Part shown: piece by piece, positions 34,966-43,728 of the stretch
How positions within the stretch are numbered: position 1 is the stretch's first letter
How the letters are laid out: each line of letters starts with the position of its first letter
Assembly: GCA_052117605.1 (NCBI GenBank)
Contig: JBQKIT010000003.1
DNA: 64,000 nt
Strand: one strand, 5' to 3'
From: CAG-791 sp000431495
GTDB lineage: Bacteria; Bacillota; Clostridia; Lachnospirales; Lachnospiraceae
Position numbers and translations under genes: made by a program
Notes under the pieces: model-generated
The model's input: the letters and a program-made list of their open reading frames with translations, nothing else
Told to the model about the DNA's origin: nothing
Database searches by the model: none

Positions 34966-35867
34966 TCGAAACGATGAATCTTACAAAATCGTTTGACGAC
35001 TGCATGGCTGTGAACCATGTATCCATTACGATGAACGACAAAGAGGTTTTCGGACTTCTTGGAACGAACGGCGCCGGAAAGAGCACACTTCTTCGCATGC
35101 TGGCAGGCGTGATGCAGCAGGATGAAGGAACCATCTGCATAGACCGGAAGCCGGTTTATGACAATGCGGAGATCAAACGGAACATCTTTTTTATTCCGAA
35201 CGATTTCTATTTCTTTCCGAATGCAACCGGTCGGGAAATGAGTAAATATTTTGCGGAGATGTATCCGGATTATTCGGAGTACCGCTTCGGCAAAATGATG
35301 AAGGACTTCGGACTGGATCCGGAAAGACGAATTTCTGCATTTTCCAAAGGAATGAAGAAGCAGCTCTCCCTTATTCTGGGACTTTGCTCGGGAACGAAGT
35401 ACATGCTCTGCGACGAGACCTTTGACGGACTGGATCCGGTGATGCGGCAGGCGGTCAAGAGCCTTATTGCCAAGGACATGGAAGATCGCGGACTGACACC
35501 TGTGATTTCCTCGCATAACCTTCGTGAGATCGAGGATATCTGCGATCATATCGGTCTTCTGCATAAGGGCGGGGTACTGCTTTCCGAGAATATGGAAGAA
35601 ATGAAGACCTCCATTCAGAAGGTACAGTGCGTGTTCACCTCCGATGAGGATAAGGAGATGGCACTGGGCGGACTGGAAATCTTAAGCAGCGAGACCAGAG
35701 GAAGACTCTGCACACTGACCATCCGCGCGAGCAGGGAAGAGATTGAGCAGCATTTCCGCTGTGTATCAATGGTATTTTTCGAGATTCTTCCTCTGACGCT
35801 GGAGGAAATCTTTATCAGCGAGACAGAAGTCGTAGGATATGACATTCGCAAATTTATAATGGACTAG
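34962..35867 (+). CDS. ABC transporter ATP-binding protein
   Basis: 301 residues. Walker A GTNGAGKSTLL (about 35-45), Q-loop region, a signature-like SKGMKKQLSL, Walker B YMLCDETFDGLDP and switch His in SSHNLREIEDI. A C-terminal extension of about 80 residues is typical of DrrA/YtrB-like exporter ATPases. Coupled by ATGA overlap to the GntR gene and 10 bases before the permease gene. Confidence 0.95.
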   Translation: MIETMNLTKSFDDCMAVNHVSITMNDKEVFGLLGTNGAGKSTLLRMLAGVMQQDEGTICIDRKPVYDNAEIKRNIFFIPNDFYFFPNATGREMSKYFAEMYPDYSEYRFGKMMKDFGLDPERRISAFSKGMKKQLSLILGLCSGTKYMLCDETFDGLDPVMRQAVKSLIAKDMEDRGLTPVISSHNLREIEDICDHIGLLHKGGVLLSENMEEMKTSIQKVQCVFTSDEDKEMALGGLEILSSETRGRLCTLTIRASREEIEQHFRCVSMVFFEILPLTLEEIFISETEVVGYDIRKFIMD

Positions 35868-35877
35868 GTGATCAAAG

Positions 35878-38037
35878 ATGAGTGATACGAAGAATAAACA
35901 GGGAAACCGTTTTTTCATTCTGCAGAGGCAGCTGTGCCGGAGAAGACTGTGGCTGATTGCGGCTGTTGTTCTGTATATGGTGATGTATTATCCGGTGGCA
36001 GTGGTGATGCTGATTGCCAGAAGCAATGAGGTGGCGAAGCTGCAGAATATGAGTCCGGAGCTGACATTAAGTCAGAGACTTGTTGAGGTTGGGACCTGGA
36101 TCGGAATGCGTCAGGGCTTTCTGTGGGTGATCGTGCTTATGGCGGTTATTCTGGCCATACATGGCTTTTCCTATCTGTTCAGCATGGAGAAGCAGGACTT
36201 TTATGAGAGCCAGCCGATTTCCAGAATGGAGCGCTTCTGGAGCATCTATGCGAATGGATTTCTGATTTTTGAAATTCCGCTTGTTATCGGTATGTTTCTT
36301 TCCATTGTTCTGGCGATGGTGATGAACGGCATGAGCATGGTGACGTTTGTGGATGCGATGCTTGAGCTGGTGAGGCTGACGATTATTTTCTTTTCCTCCT
36401 ACAGCCTGGGAATCCTTGCCGTCATGCTCACGGGCAATCTGGTGGTTTCCGGAATTATGGCCGTGCTTCTGATGTTTGCAGATCAGGCCTGTGTGGCGCT
36501 GGTGCAGAGCTGCGAGAACATGTTCTACAAGACGTATTGCTTCTATGGACAGAGGAACAGTACGTTTCTGCTTTCCCCGTTTTACAATGCCATGGCGCCA
36601 TCCAGATGGATAAACAGCAATTATCATTTCCGGTACGCACGGATGAACCTGACACAGCTGAAGGACCTTCTTTCCTCTTGCTGGAAAGCGGATCTTGTGA
36701 GCATTCTGGTCGGAGCGACTTTCCTTGCCATCAGTATCGCATTGTATCGGAAGCGGAAGGCGGAATATGCAGGCATGACGATTCTTTACCGGCCGGTCCG
36801 CACCGTGATCCGGATTGCTGTCAGTGTGGCGGCGGGCCTTTTTGCCGGACAGGTGATCATCAACCTGTTCAATTCGCCGACATCCCGAACGGGAACGGTC
36901 TTTATGATGGTCGGAATTGTTTTTGTAACGGTTCTTTGCTCCGGCGTTGTTGAGATGGTATATGAGCTTGATATCTGGAAATTCTTTGTGAAATTCTGGG
37001 AGATCGCGGCAGCGGCGATTCTTGCAGCCGGAATTTTTGTGATGTTCCGTTATGATCTTCTTGGATATGACCGCTATGTTCCAAAGGAATCGGAAGTGGA
37101 AAGTGCGGCTTTATACGTTTACAATGACAACAGCTTCTATTATCCGATGGAACAGAATGCGGAAGAATCGACAGGGGATGAGACACATGTGCTGGAGGAT
37201 ATGAAGCTGACGGATATCTCGTCTGTTCTTGCGGTTACCGGGCCGGGAATGGAGCTGCAGCGGGAGGAATCGGACGATTCGAACGCGGTGAAGGGCTGGG
37301 GGGCCGAGGTATGCTACCGCATGAAGGACGGCCGGAAGGTATACCGCAGCATTACCATTCCGTATTCCCTCGATGCCGATGTGTTGGATGCGATAACCGG
37401 AAGCATCGAATACAAGGAAGGATTGATGCCGGTTTACAGTGACCGCGCTGTTTCGGAAACTGCTGAAAAGAGCGGTACACTGACCTTCTGCAACGGATTC
37501 CGAAGTCTTTCCGGAAATGGTGCACTGTATCGTGAATTTGCCAAGGCCTACCGGAAGGATCTGGAGCATTATTCCTTCCGCCAGATGAACGAAGAATACA
37601 GCATCGGACGGGTATCCTTCGAGGCATACCGGCCGTGCTACATGTCGATGGATTTTGATGTCTATCCCTCTTATGAGAATACGATCGCGTTTCTTCAGAG
37701 CAACGGACTTTATCCGGAGGAAACAAAGGCCGAGGATATAGAGGGCATGACAGTGACCGAATATACGGACAACAGCAGCTCGACGGCAGAGTTTACGGAA
37801 ACAGAGGAGATTCAGGATATTCTGAAGCATTCCATGATGCTTGTATCTTCCAACTGGAAGGATTCCACAGGAGTGGATTATCAGTATGGAATTTCCATTG
37901 CTCTGAAGCGGGGAGAGGCCAGTTGTTTCAGTCTGAATTTCCGGGAAGGAGAGATTCCTGCCTTTGTACTGAAGGGGCTGGAGGAAAACCGTGTGCAGAA
38001 CGATGACGGGGAAATGGATGACGGCTTCCTGAAATAG
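35878..38037 (+). CDS. ABC exporter permease with large extracellular C-terminal domain
   Basis: 719 residues. The N-terminal 390 residues hold six to eight hydrophobic helices (LWLIAAVVLYMVMYYPVAVVM at the start), and the C-terminal 330 residues form an extracellular domain; I recall this layout as DUF6449-type permeases, frequent in Lachnospiraceae next to YtrA-type regulators. Substrate unknown; by analogy with Ytr systems, involvement in envelope stress is possible. Ends before a terminator at 38074. Confidence 0.82.
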   Translation: MSDTKNKQGNRFFILQRQLCRRRLWLIAAVVLYMVMYYPVAVVMLIARSNEVAKLQNMSPELTLSQRLVEVGTWIGMRQGFLWVIVLMAVILAIHGFSYLFSMEKQDFYESQPISRMERFWSIYANGFLIFEIPLVIGMFLSIVLAMVMNGMSMVTFVDAMLELVRLTIIFFSSYSLGILAVMLTGNLVVSGIMAVLLMFADQACVALVQSCENMFYKTYCFYGQRNSTFLLSPFYNAMAPSRWINSNYHFRYARMNLTQLKDLLSSCWKADLVSILVGATFLAISIALYRKRKAEYAGMTILYRPVRTVIRIAVSVAAGLFAGQVIINLFNSPTSRTGTVFMMVGIVFVTVLCSGVVEMVYELDIWKFFVKFWEIAAAAILAAGIFVMFRYDLLGYDRYVPKESEVESAALYVYNDNSFYYPMEQNAEESTGDETHVLEDMKLTDISSVLAVTGPGMELQREESDDSNAVKGWGAEVCYRMKDGRKVYRSITIPYSLDADVLDAITGSIEYKEGLMPVYSDRAVSETAEKSGTLTFCNGFRSLSGNGALYREFAKAYRKDLEHYSFRQMNEEYSIGRVSFEAYRPCYMSMDFDVYPSYENTIAFLQSNGLYPEETKAEDIEGMTVTEYTDNSSSTAEFTETEEIQDILKHSMMLVSSNWKDSTGVDYQYGISIALKRGEASCFSLNFREGEIPAFVLKGLEENRVQNDDGEMDDGFLK

Positions 38038-38073
38038 AATACTGGTTTGTCTGACGGTCTGATCATTTGAAGA

Positions 38074-38115
38074 AGCAGCCGGAAACGCCTGATGAGGCGG
38101 ATCCGGCTGCTTTTC
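38074..38115 (+). terminator. Terminator of the GntR-ABC operon
   Basis: AGCAGCCGGA pairs with TCCGGCTGCT, with a small inner GCC/GGC hairpin in the loop, followed by TTTTCT. Confidence 0.88.
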
Positions 38116-38128
38116 TGACATTAGGCAG

Positions 38129-38189
38129 AGAATTTCAAGACTTGCTTTATTCGTGATTTGGCATACTATATATTGTGGTGAGAAATTCT
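38129..38189. promoter_or_regulatory. Inverted repeat flanking the ech promoter
   Basis: AGAATTTC (38129-38136) and its exact complement GAAATTCT (38182-38189) bracket the putative promoter below. The spacing of 45 bases is long for a single dimer, so it would need looping or two dimers; it may be chance. Confidence 0.3.
38142..38169 (+). promoter_or_regulatory. Putative ech-hyp operon promoter
   Basis: TTGCTT (38142-38147), 16-base spacer, TACTAT (38164-38169) within an AT-rich stretch, about 75 bases before the first Ech gene. Confidence 0.5.
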
Positions 38190-38244
38190 GTCATATCTTT
38201 ATCTATTTTGATTCAAAATCAGCAGAATAACAGGAGGGGATGTT

Positions 38245-40179
38245 GTGCGGATTATTGAGTTTCTGATCTTTTTCCCGTTTGCGGTTGCACTGGTGCTTTT
38301 TGCCATGGGCAACAGCGAGAGGGTGTACGAGGCGCGCAAGAATCTGGTGAAGGGCGCCGGACTTGCGATCATGGCGGCGGTCATCTATCTGGCTGTACGT
38401 GTTCTCGGAGGGGAAGAAGATTATTCATTTCTGACGAAGGCAGAGACGGCGAATATGCTGATCATGGCCGGCGAGCTTGTTCTGATGGGAGTGGTTATTT
38501 TCTATTCCATCCGTTATAAGAAGATCTATGCAATGCTTCTGTCCATTGCAGGTACGCTTCCGATTGTCTGGCTGGATCTGTCCGGAAGAATGCCGGAGGG
38601 AGAGGCGCATTTTCACATTGATAATCTGACTGTGATTATGTGCCTTGTGGTCGGCATCGTCGGCAGTCTGATCTGCATTTATGCCGTTGGCTACATCAAG
38701 GATTATCATCAGCATCATCGTGACTACCCGGAGCGCTCCAACTGGTTCCTTGCGATGCTCTTTGTATTCCTCGGTGCGATGTTCGGACTGCTTTTCTGCG
38801 ACAATATGGGCTGGATGTATTTCTTCTGGGAGATTACATCTGTGTGCTCCTTCCTTCTGATCGGGTACAACAAGCAGCCGGAGTCCATTCAGAATTCGTT
38901 CAAGGCACTCTGGATGAACCTTCTCGGCGGCTGCGGCTTTGCTGTAGCAATTCTCTATTCCGCCCTGCAGCTTCATGTCACGAATCTGTCCCAGCTTCTG
39001 ACCATTGATGAGGCGGCGGTTCCCGGGGTCATGATTGTTCTTGTGATGCTTGCCTTTGCGGCAATGACCAAGAGCGCTCAGTTCCCGTTCTGCGGCTGGC
39101 TTCTCGGTGCGATGGTAGCTCCTACACCGACCTCGGCGCTTCTTCATTCGGCTACGATGGTAAAGGCGGGCGTATATCTTCTGATCCGTATTTCTCCGAT
39201 GATGAAGGGAACGCTGACCGGAGTTCTTGTGACCCTGATCGGCGGCTTTACCTTCTTTGCAGCGTCTCTTATGGCGATTGCCACCTCAGACGGCAAGAGG
39301 CTTCTTGCTCATTCCACGGTTTCCAACCTTGGCCTGATTGTTGCCTGTGCCGGTGTCGGTCTTCCGGAATCTGTCTGGGCAGGTGTGATGCTGATTGTTT
39401 TCCATGCAGTGTCGAAGTCATTGATGTTCCTTTGTGTCGGAGCGGTGGAGAACGTGACCGGCTCCCGAAACATTGAGGACATGCACGGCCTGATCATCAA
39501 GCTTCCGAAGCTTGCTATTGTGATGATCATCGGTATCTGCGGCATGTATCTGGCACCGTTTGGCATGCTGATTGCAAAATGGGCTGCACTGAAGTCCTTC
39601 ATCGACTCCAACAGCGTCTGGCTGGTGCTGTTCCTTTTGTTTGGTACGGCGAGCACTTCCTTTTACTGGGGGAAATGGCTTGGAAAGCTTTTTGCGGTAA
39701 TTCATAAGTCGCAGGCTCTGAAGGATACCACGCATCGCAGTGAGTGGCAGTCGATCATTCCGCTTGCTTCTCTTGTGGTGGCCATGTGCTTCCTGTTCCC
39801 GTCGATTTCAAAGTATCTGATCCAGCCGGTTCTGAGTCAGATGTTCCGCAAGGAGGTTCCTCCTGTCATCGGCGGATCGGACATCATTGTCATGCTGTTC
39901 ATGTTCGCACTTGTCGTTGCGCTTCCGATCGCCGGCGTCTTTATTTCCAGGCAGCATGGTGGAATTACAGAGCACAATACAAGATCGTACATGTCCGGTG
40001 TCAATGCCGCGGATGATCGTCATTTCCTGAATTCATTCGGAGATGTGCAGAGTGTGTACATGTCAAACTGGTACATGATTGATTTCATCGGTGAGCTGAA
40101 GATCATGAAGCCGTGTCTGTTTCTGTCCACGGCAATTCTGATTACGTTTCTGATGATTATTGTAGGGAGGGCGTTGTGA
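38245..40179 (+). CDS. echA: Ech-type hydrogenase membrane subunit A (NuoL-like)
   Basis: 644 residues, about 15-16 hydrophobic helices. Proton/cation-conducting antiporter-like subunit: the core has FFWEITSVCSFLLIGY, MTKSAQFPFCGWLLGAM and PTPTSALLHSATMVKAGVYLL, with the conserved Lys and Glu of this family. GTG start behind GGAGGGG. It opens a six-gene hydrogenase operon. Its job would be to couple ferredoxin-driven proton reduction to ion translocation. Confidence 0.92.
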   Translation: MRIIEFLIFFPFAVALVLFAMGNSERVYEARKNLVKGAGLAIMAAVIYLAVRVLGGEEDYSFLTKAETANMLIMAGELVLMGVVIFYSIRYKKIYAMLLSIAGTLPIVWLDLSGRMPEGEAHFHIDNLTVIMCLVVGIVGSLICIYAVGYIKDYHQHHRDYPERSNWFLAMLFVFLGAMFGLLFCDNMGWMYFFWEITSVCSFLLIGYNKQPESIQNSFKALWMNLLGGCGFAVAILYSALQLHVTNLSQLLTIDEAAVPGVMIVLVMLAFAAMTKSAQFPFCGWLLGAMVAPTPTSALLHSATMVKAGVYLLIRISPMMKGTLTGVLVTLIGGFTFFAASLMAIATSDGKRLLAHSTVSNLGLIVACAGVGLPESVWAGVMLIVFHAVSKSLMFLCVGAVENVTGSRNIEDMHGLIIKLPKLAIVMIIGICGMYLAPFGMLIAKWAALKSFIDSNSVWLVLFLLFGTASTSFYWGKWLGKLFAVIHKSQALKDTTHRSEWQSIIPLASLVVAMCFLFPSISKYLIQPVLSQMFRKEVPPVIGGSDIIVMLFMFALVVALPIAGVFISRQHGGITEHNTRSYMSGVNAADDRHFLNSFGDVQSVYMSNWYMIDFIGELKIMKPCLFLSTAILITFLMIIVGRAL

Positions 40180-41060
40180 TGGCATCCATTGTTCTCAAGC
40201 TTGCGATGGCGGTGATTTCCATCCTTTTACTCGGTCCTTTTGTGGGGGGACTTCTTTCCGGAACGGACCGGTTCCTCTCTGCCAGAATGCAGAGACGTCA
40301 GGGCCCTCCGGTTCTGCAGCCGTTTTATGACATCAGCAAGTTTTTCCAGAAAAAAGCTTATATTGTAAACGGCCTGCAGCACTTTCTGGTGGTTGGACAT
40401 TTGCTGTTTCTGATGCTGTCCATCGGAATTATCTATGCGGGGCAGGATATTCTGCTGTCTGTTTTCTCTCTGACGCTGGCAGAAATGATGCTGTGTCTTG
40501 CTGCTTTTTCCGCAAGTGCACCCTATTCGAATATGAGTGCGCAGCGTGAGATGCTGCAGATGGCGTGCGCTGAGCCGATTCTGCTTCTTCTGTGCATTGG
40601 CCTGTATCTGTCGTCCGGAAGCTTTCTGGTCAAGGACATCATTCGCTGTGATCTGCCGGCGATCGTAAAGACGCCAGGTGTTTTCTTCGCATTTCTGATT
40701 GCGCTTCCGATCGAGCTTCGGAAATCCCCGTTTGATGTCAGCACGTCACACCATGCGCATCAGGAGATGGTTAAGGGCGTGACAACGGATATTTCGGGCA
40801 GTGTTCTTGGAATTGTGGAGCTTTCGGAGTGGTATGAGCTGTTTCTGATGGTAACGCTGACGGGGCTTTTCTTCATTTGTTCCAATCCCGTCTCTCTGGT
40901 GTATGCGATCCTTGCGGCGCTGATCGTACTGTTCGGTCTTACTCTCTGCGACAATGTGTTCCCCCGTGTTCGCTGGGAGAGAATGCTCGCCTTCACCTGG
41001 GGAACCACCCTGGTAGCAGGAGGCGGCAACATGCTGATTCTGATGCTGCTGGATAAGTAA
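40179..41060 (+). CDS. echB: Ech-type hydrogenase membrane subunit B (NuoH-like)
   Basis: 293 residues, about eight helices. Family marks: the RRQGPPVLQPFYDISKFFQKK segment near the N-terminus and ELRKSPFDVSTSHHAHQEMVKG, the charged channel loop of NuoH-type proteins. It anchors the soluble hydrogenase arm to the membrane. ATG 40179 overlaps the previous stop; GTG 40176 is an alternative. SD AGGGAGG. Confidence 0.94.
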   Translation: MASIVLKLAMAVISILLLGPFVGGLLSGTDRFLSARMQRRQGPPVLQPFYDISKFFQKKAYIVNGLQHFLVVGHLLFLMLSIGIIYAGQDILLSVFSLTLAEMMLCLAAFSASAPYSNMSAQREMLQMACAEPILLLLCIGLYLSSGSFLVKDIIRCDLPAIVKTPGVFFAFLIALPIELRKSPFDVSTSHHAHQEMVKGVTTDISGSVLGIVELSEWYELFLMVTLTGLFFICSNPVSLVYAILAALIVLFGLTLCDNVFPRVRWERMLAFTWGTTLVAGGGNMLILMLLDK

Positions 41061-41098
41061 GAACGGAGCGTATCTTAAGAAAGAAGGTTGAAAGGACT

Positions 41099-41686
41099 AT
41101 GAAAATTTCAAAATCTCCCTGGGTTCTTCATTATGACGGATCCAGCTGCAATGGATGCGATATTGAAGTTCTTGCATCGACAACGCCCCGTTATGATCTG
41201 GAGCGCTTTGGAATCATCAATACGGGAGACCCCAAGCATGCGGATGTTTTCCTGATCACCGGAGGCGTCAATTTCCAGAACCGGATGGTTGTGCAGCAGC
41301 TGTATTCACAGATGCCGGACCCGAAGGTTGTGGTGGCTGTCGGAATCTGTGCCTGCGACGGAGGCGTGTTTAAGGAGTGCTATAACATTATGGGCGGTGT
41401 GGACAAGGTCATCCCTGTGGATGTTTATGTCCCCGGATGCGCTGCACGCCCGGAATCCATCATCGACGGAGTGGTCAAGGCCCTTGCCATTCTGGATCAT
41501 AAAAGAGACCGGATGAAGCAGGGACTTCCTCCGGAGGAAAAGGAGTGGTCGCCGAAGAACGGGGAGGGTGCAGAGGCCATGCAGCAGCAGGAAGAGCGCA
41601 TCCAGGCACAGATTCAGGCTTCCGATGCAGCAAGAGCGGCAATGAGGAAGGAACAGGAGGAAGAGCTTCATGGCGGACATGAATGA
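41099..41686 (+). CDS. echC: Ech-type hydrogenase small subunit C (NuoB-like)
   Basis: 195 residues. Carries the proximal 4Fe-4S cluster: SSCNGCDIE (Cys17, Cys20), then VGICACDGG and VPGCAARPES complete the ligand set. The NuoB-like fold ends around 140; the last 50 residues are a charged Gln/Glu/Arg-rich helix, absent from the short archaeal EchC I recall. SD GAAAGG. The 3' end overlaps echD by 17 bases. Confidence 0.95.
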   Translation: MKISKSPWVLHYDGSSCNGCDIEVLASTTPRYDLERFGIINTGDPKHADVFLITGGVNFQNRMVVQQLYSQMPDPKVVVAVGICACDGGVFKECYNIMGGVDKVIPVDVYVPGCAARPESIIDGVVKALAILDHKRDRMKQGLPPEEKEWSPKNGEGAEAMQQQEERIQAQIQASDAARAAMRKEQEEELHGGHE

Positions 41687-42122
41687 GAAGCTGGCTGCGG
41701 CCGGCAAAACTTTTGCCGATGTGGCATCAACGAAGAAGCCGGCACCCGCGGTTCAGGAAGGAACGCTGGTGCGGGAAACCGGTACGCCGGACATGCCGGT
41801 GGAAGAGATCGAGACCAGAGAGCTTCTGGATGCGGTGACCAGAATCCGGCATGAGGAGTGGCGCCTGATTCAGATCTGCGCCTCGAAGGTGGCAGAGGAT
41901 TCCTATGAGATCCTGTATACCTTCGGCCGTGCGTATGACATTCGCAACCTTCGTCTGTGCGTGCATGGAAATGACCGTATTTCCAGTATTACCAGCATTT
42001 ACGAAGTGGCGTACCTGTATGAAAATGAGATTCATGACCTGTACGGAATTGAAATCGATATGATGAATTATGATTTCAACGGCAAGCTGTTCCGTACCGT
42101 CATTCCGACACCGTTCCGGTGA
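41670..42122 (+). CDS. echD: Ech-type hydrogenase subunit D (NuoC-like)
   Basis: 150 residues. Core NuoC-like pattern: LIQICASKVAEDSYEILYTFG and SITSIYEVAYLYENEIHDLYGIEI in the second half. The first 50 residues (Ala/Lys/Pro/Glu-rich) look disordered and precede the domain. Structural connector of the hydrogenase arm. Overlaps echC; echE begins 13 bases after its stop. Confidence 0.9.
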   Translation: MADMNEKLAAAGKTFADVASTKKPAPAVQEGTLVRETGTPDMPVEEIETRELLDAVTRIRHEEWRLIQICASKVAEDSYEILYTFGRAYDIRNLRLCVHGNDRISSITSIYEVAYLYENEIHDLYGIEIDMMNYDFNGKLFRTVIPTPFR

Positions 42123-42135
42123 TGAGAGGACCGTT

Positions 42136-43230
42136 ATGGCAGATAATTCGATAAAAAAAATCAGTATTGTTCCGTTTGGCCCGCAGCACCCGGTTCTGCC
42201 GGAGCCGATACACCTGGATCTGGTGCTGCAGGATGAGAAGGTCATCGATGCGATGCCGTCCATCGGATTTATTCACCGGGGACTGGAGAAGCTTGTAGAT
42301 AAGAGAGATTTCAAGGAATTTGTTCTGATTGCGGAGCGCACCTGCGGCATCTGTTCGTTCGGACACAGCCTTGGCTATGTCGAGGCGGTTGAGAAGATCA
42401 TGAACCTGGAGACAACGCCAAGGACGAAATACTTAAGGACAATGTGGGCCGAGCTTTCCAGACTTCACAACCATTTGATGTGGCTCGGACTTCTGGCGGA
42501 TGCGTTTGGCTTTGAGAGTCTGTTTATGGATTGCTGGCGTCTTCGCGAGAAGGTTCTGGATATGCTGGAGCTGACGACGGGAGGCCGTGTTATTTTCTCT
42601 GTCAATAAGGTGGGCGGCCTGAAAAAGGATGTGACACCCGAGATGCTGGAGAGCATCCTGAAGACGGTGGATGAGCTGGAAAAGGAGTGCCGCATTGTGA
42701 CGGATACCTTCCTTGGGAACGGGGATGTTCTTTCCCGTATGGTCGGTGTCGGAAAGCTTTCTCCTGAGAGAGCAGAGGAGCTTGGCTGCTGCGGTCCGTT
42801 CCTTCGTGCCTCCGGTGTAAGACGCGACCTTCGTCTGCAGGGCTACGAAGCTTATGGCGAACTGAACTTTGAGCCGGTGACTGCCCTGGAGGGGGACTGC
42901 TATGCGCGCTGCAAGGTTCGAATCGGAGAGCTGTATCAGTCGATGGATCTGATTCGTCAGACCATTGCGAAAATGCCGGATGGACCGATTGAGGTTCCTG
43001 TCAAGGGAAATCCGGACGGAGAATATATGGCCCGGATTGAGCAGCCAAGAGGCGAAGCCATTTACTATGTAAAGGCAAACGGCAGCAAGTTCCTGACAAG
43101 ATACCGGAACCGCACGCCTACGTTTGCGAATATTCCGGGACTGATTGAGACCATCCGCGGTGCGGAGCTTGCCGATGTTGCCATGATGATTCTCACCATT
43201 GATCCCTGCATTTCCTGTACTGAGAGGTAA
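42136..43230 (+). CDS. echE: Ech-type [NiFe] hydrogenase large subunit E (NuoD-like)
   Basis: 364 residues. The Ni-Fe site ligands are complete: RTCGICSFGHS (Cys70, Cys73) and DPCISCTER (Cys358, Cys361). These four Cys separate true hydrogenases from complex I NuoD. The protein stops three residues after the last Cys pair, so no C-terminal extension needs cutting, which agrees with the lack of a maturation-protease gene nearby. Start ATG 42136 behind GAGAGGA. Confidence 0.96.
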   Translation: MADNSIKKISIVPFGPQHPVLPEPIHLDLVLQDEKVIDAMPSIGFIHRGLEKLVDKRDFKEFVLIAERTCGICSFGHSLGYVEAVEKIMNLETTPRTKYLRTMWAELSRLHNHLMWLGLLADAFGFESLFMDCWRLREKVLDMLELTTGGRVIFSVNKVGGLKKDVTPEMLESILKTVDELEKECRIVTDTFLGNGDVLSRMVGVGKLSPERAEELGCCGPFLRASGVRRDLRLQGYEAYGELNFEPVTALEGDCYARCKVRIGELYQSMDLIRQTIAKMPDGPIEVPVKGNPDGEYMARIEQPRGEAIYYVKANGSKFLTRYRNRTPTFANIPGLIETIRGAELADVAMMILTIDPCISCTER

Positions 43231-43235
43231 CGGCT

Positions 43236-43727
43236 ATGATAGAGTTTATTGCCTATGTCGGGCATGAATTGAAGAATATGCTGAAAAAGCCTGCAACGGC
43301 GGAGTATCCGGGAAAGGAACGGGTCTATCCGGAGCGGTACCGCGGGCATGTGGAGAACGACATTTCCCGGTGCATCCTCTGCGGCATGTGCATGCGCGGC
43401 TGTCCTTCCGGTGCAATATCGGTTTCGAGACCGGATTATACCTGGCAGATTCATCCGTTCTCCTGCGTGCAGTGCAACAACTGTGTGGAGGTCTGTCCGG
43501 TGAAGTGTCTTTCGATGAAGCCGGGATATACAGAGCCCGGAACGGAGAAGGCATCTATTGTTCACCGGTACTCGGAGGAGCAGATCGCGAAGGAAATCGC
43601 GAAACAGAAGGCACTTGCGGAAAAGGCAGCAGCGGCGAAGGCGGCAGCTGCAGCAAAGGCAGCGGCTGCGAAAACAGAGACGGAAAAGGCGGCAGCTTCA
43701 GAGAGCGGATCGGGCGAGGCCGGCTGA
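43236..43727 (+). CDS. echF: Ech-type hydrogenase ferredoxin-like subunit F
   Basis: 163 residues. Two 4Fe-4S motifs, CILCGMCMRGCP and CVQCNNCVEVCP (about 45-90), pass electrons from ferredoxin to the small subunit. After the conserved core a 55-residue tail is a run of Ala, Lys and Glu (helix-forming, AKAAAAAKAAAAK type), ending ESGSGEAG. Last of the ech genes; hypF starts one base later. Confidence 0.94.
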   Translation: MIEFIAYVGHELKNMLKKPATAEYPGKERVYPERYRGHVENDISRCILCGMCMRGCPSGAISVSRPDYTWQIHPFSCVQCNNCVEVCPVKCLSMKPGYTEPGTEKASIVHRYSEEQIAKEIAKQKALAEKAAAAKAAAAAKAAAAKTETEKAAASESGSGEAG

Positions 43728-43728
43728 G

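Noticed and set aside
38155..38180. Sigma-54 promoter for ech (TTGGCAT ... TTGTG)
   Set aside because: The spacing between the GG and GC elements is too long and the second element does not match.
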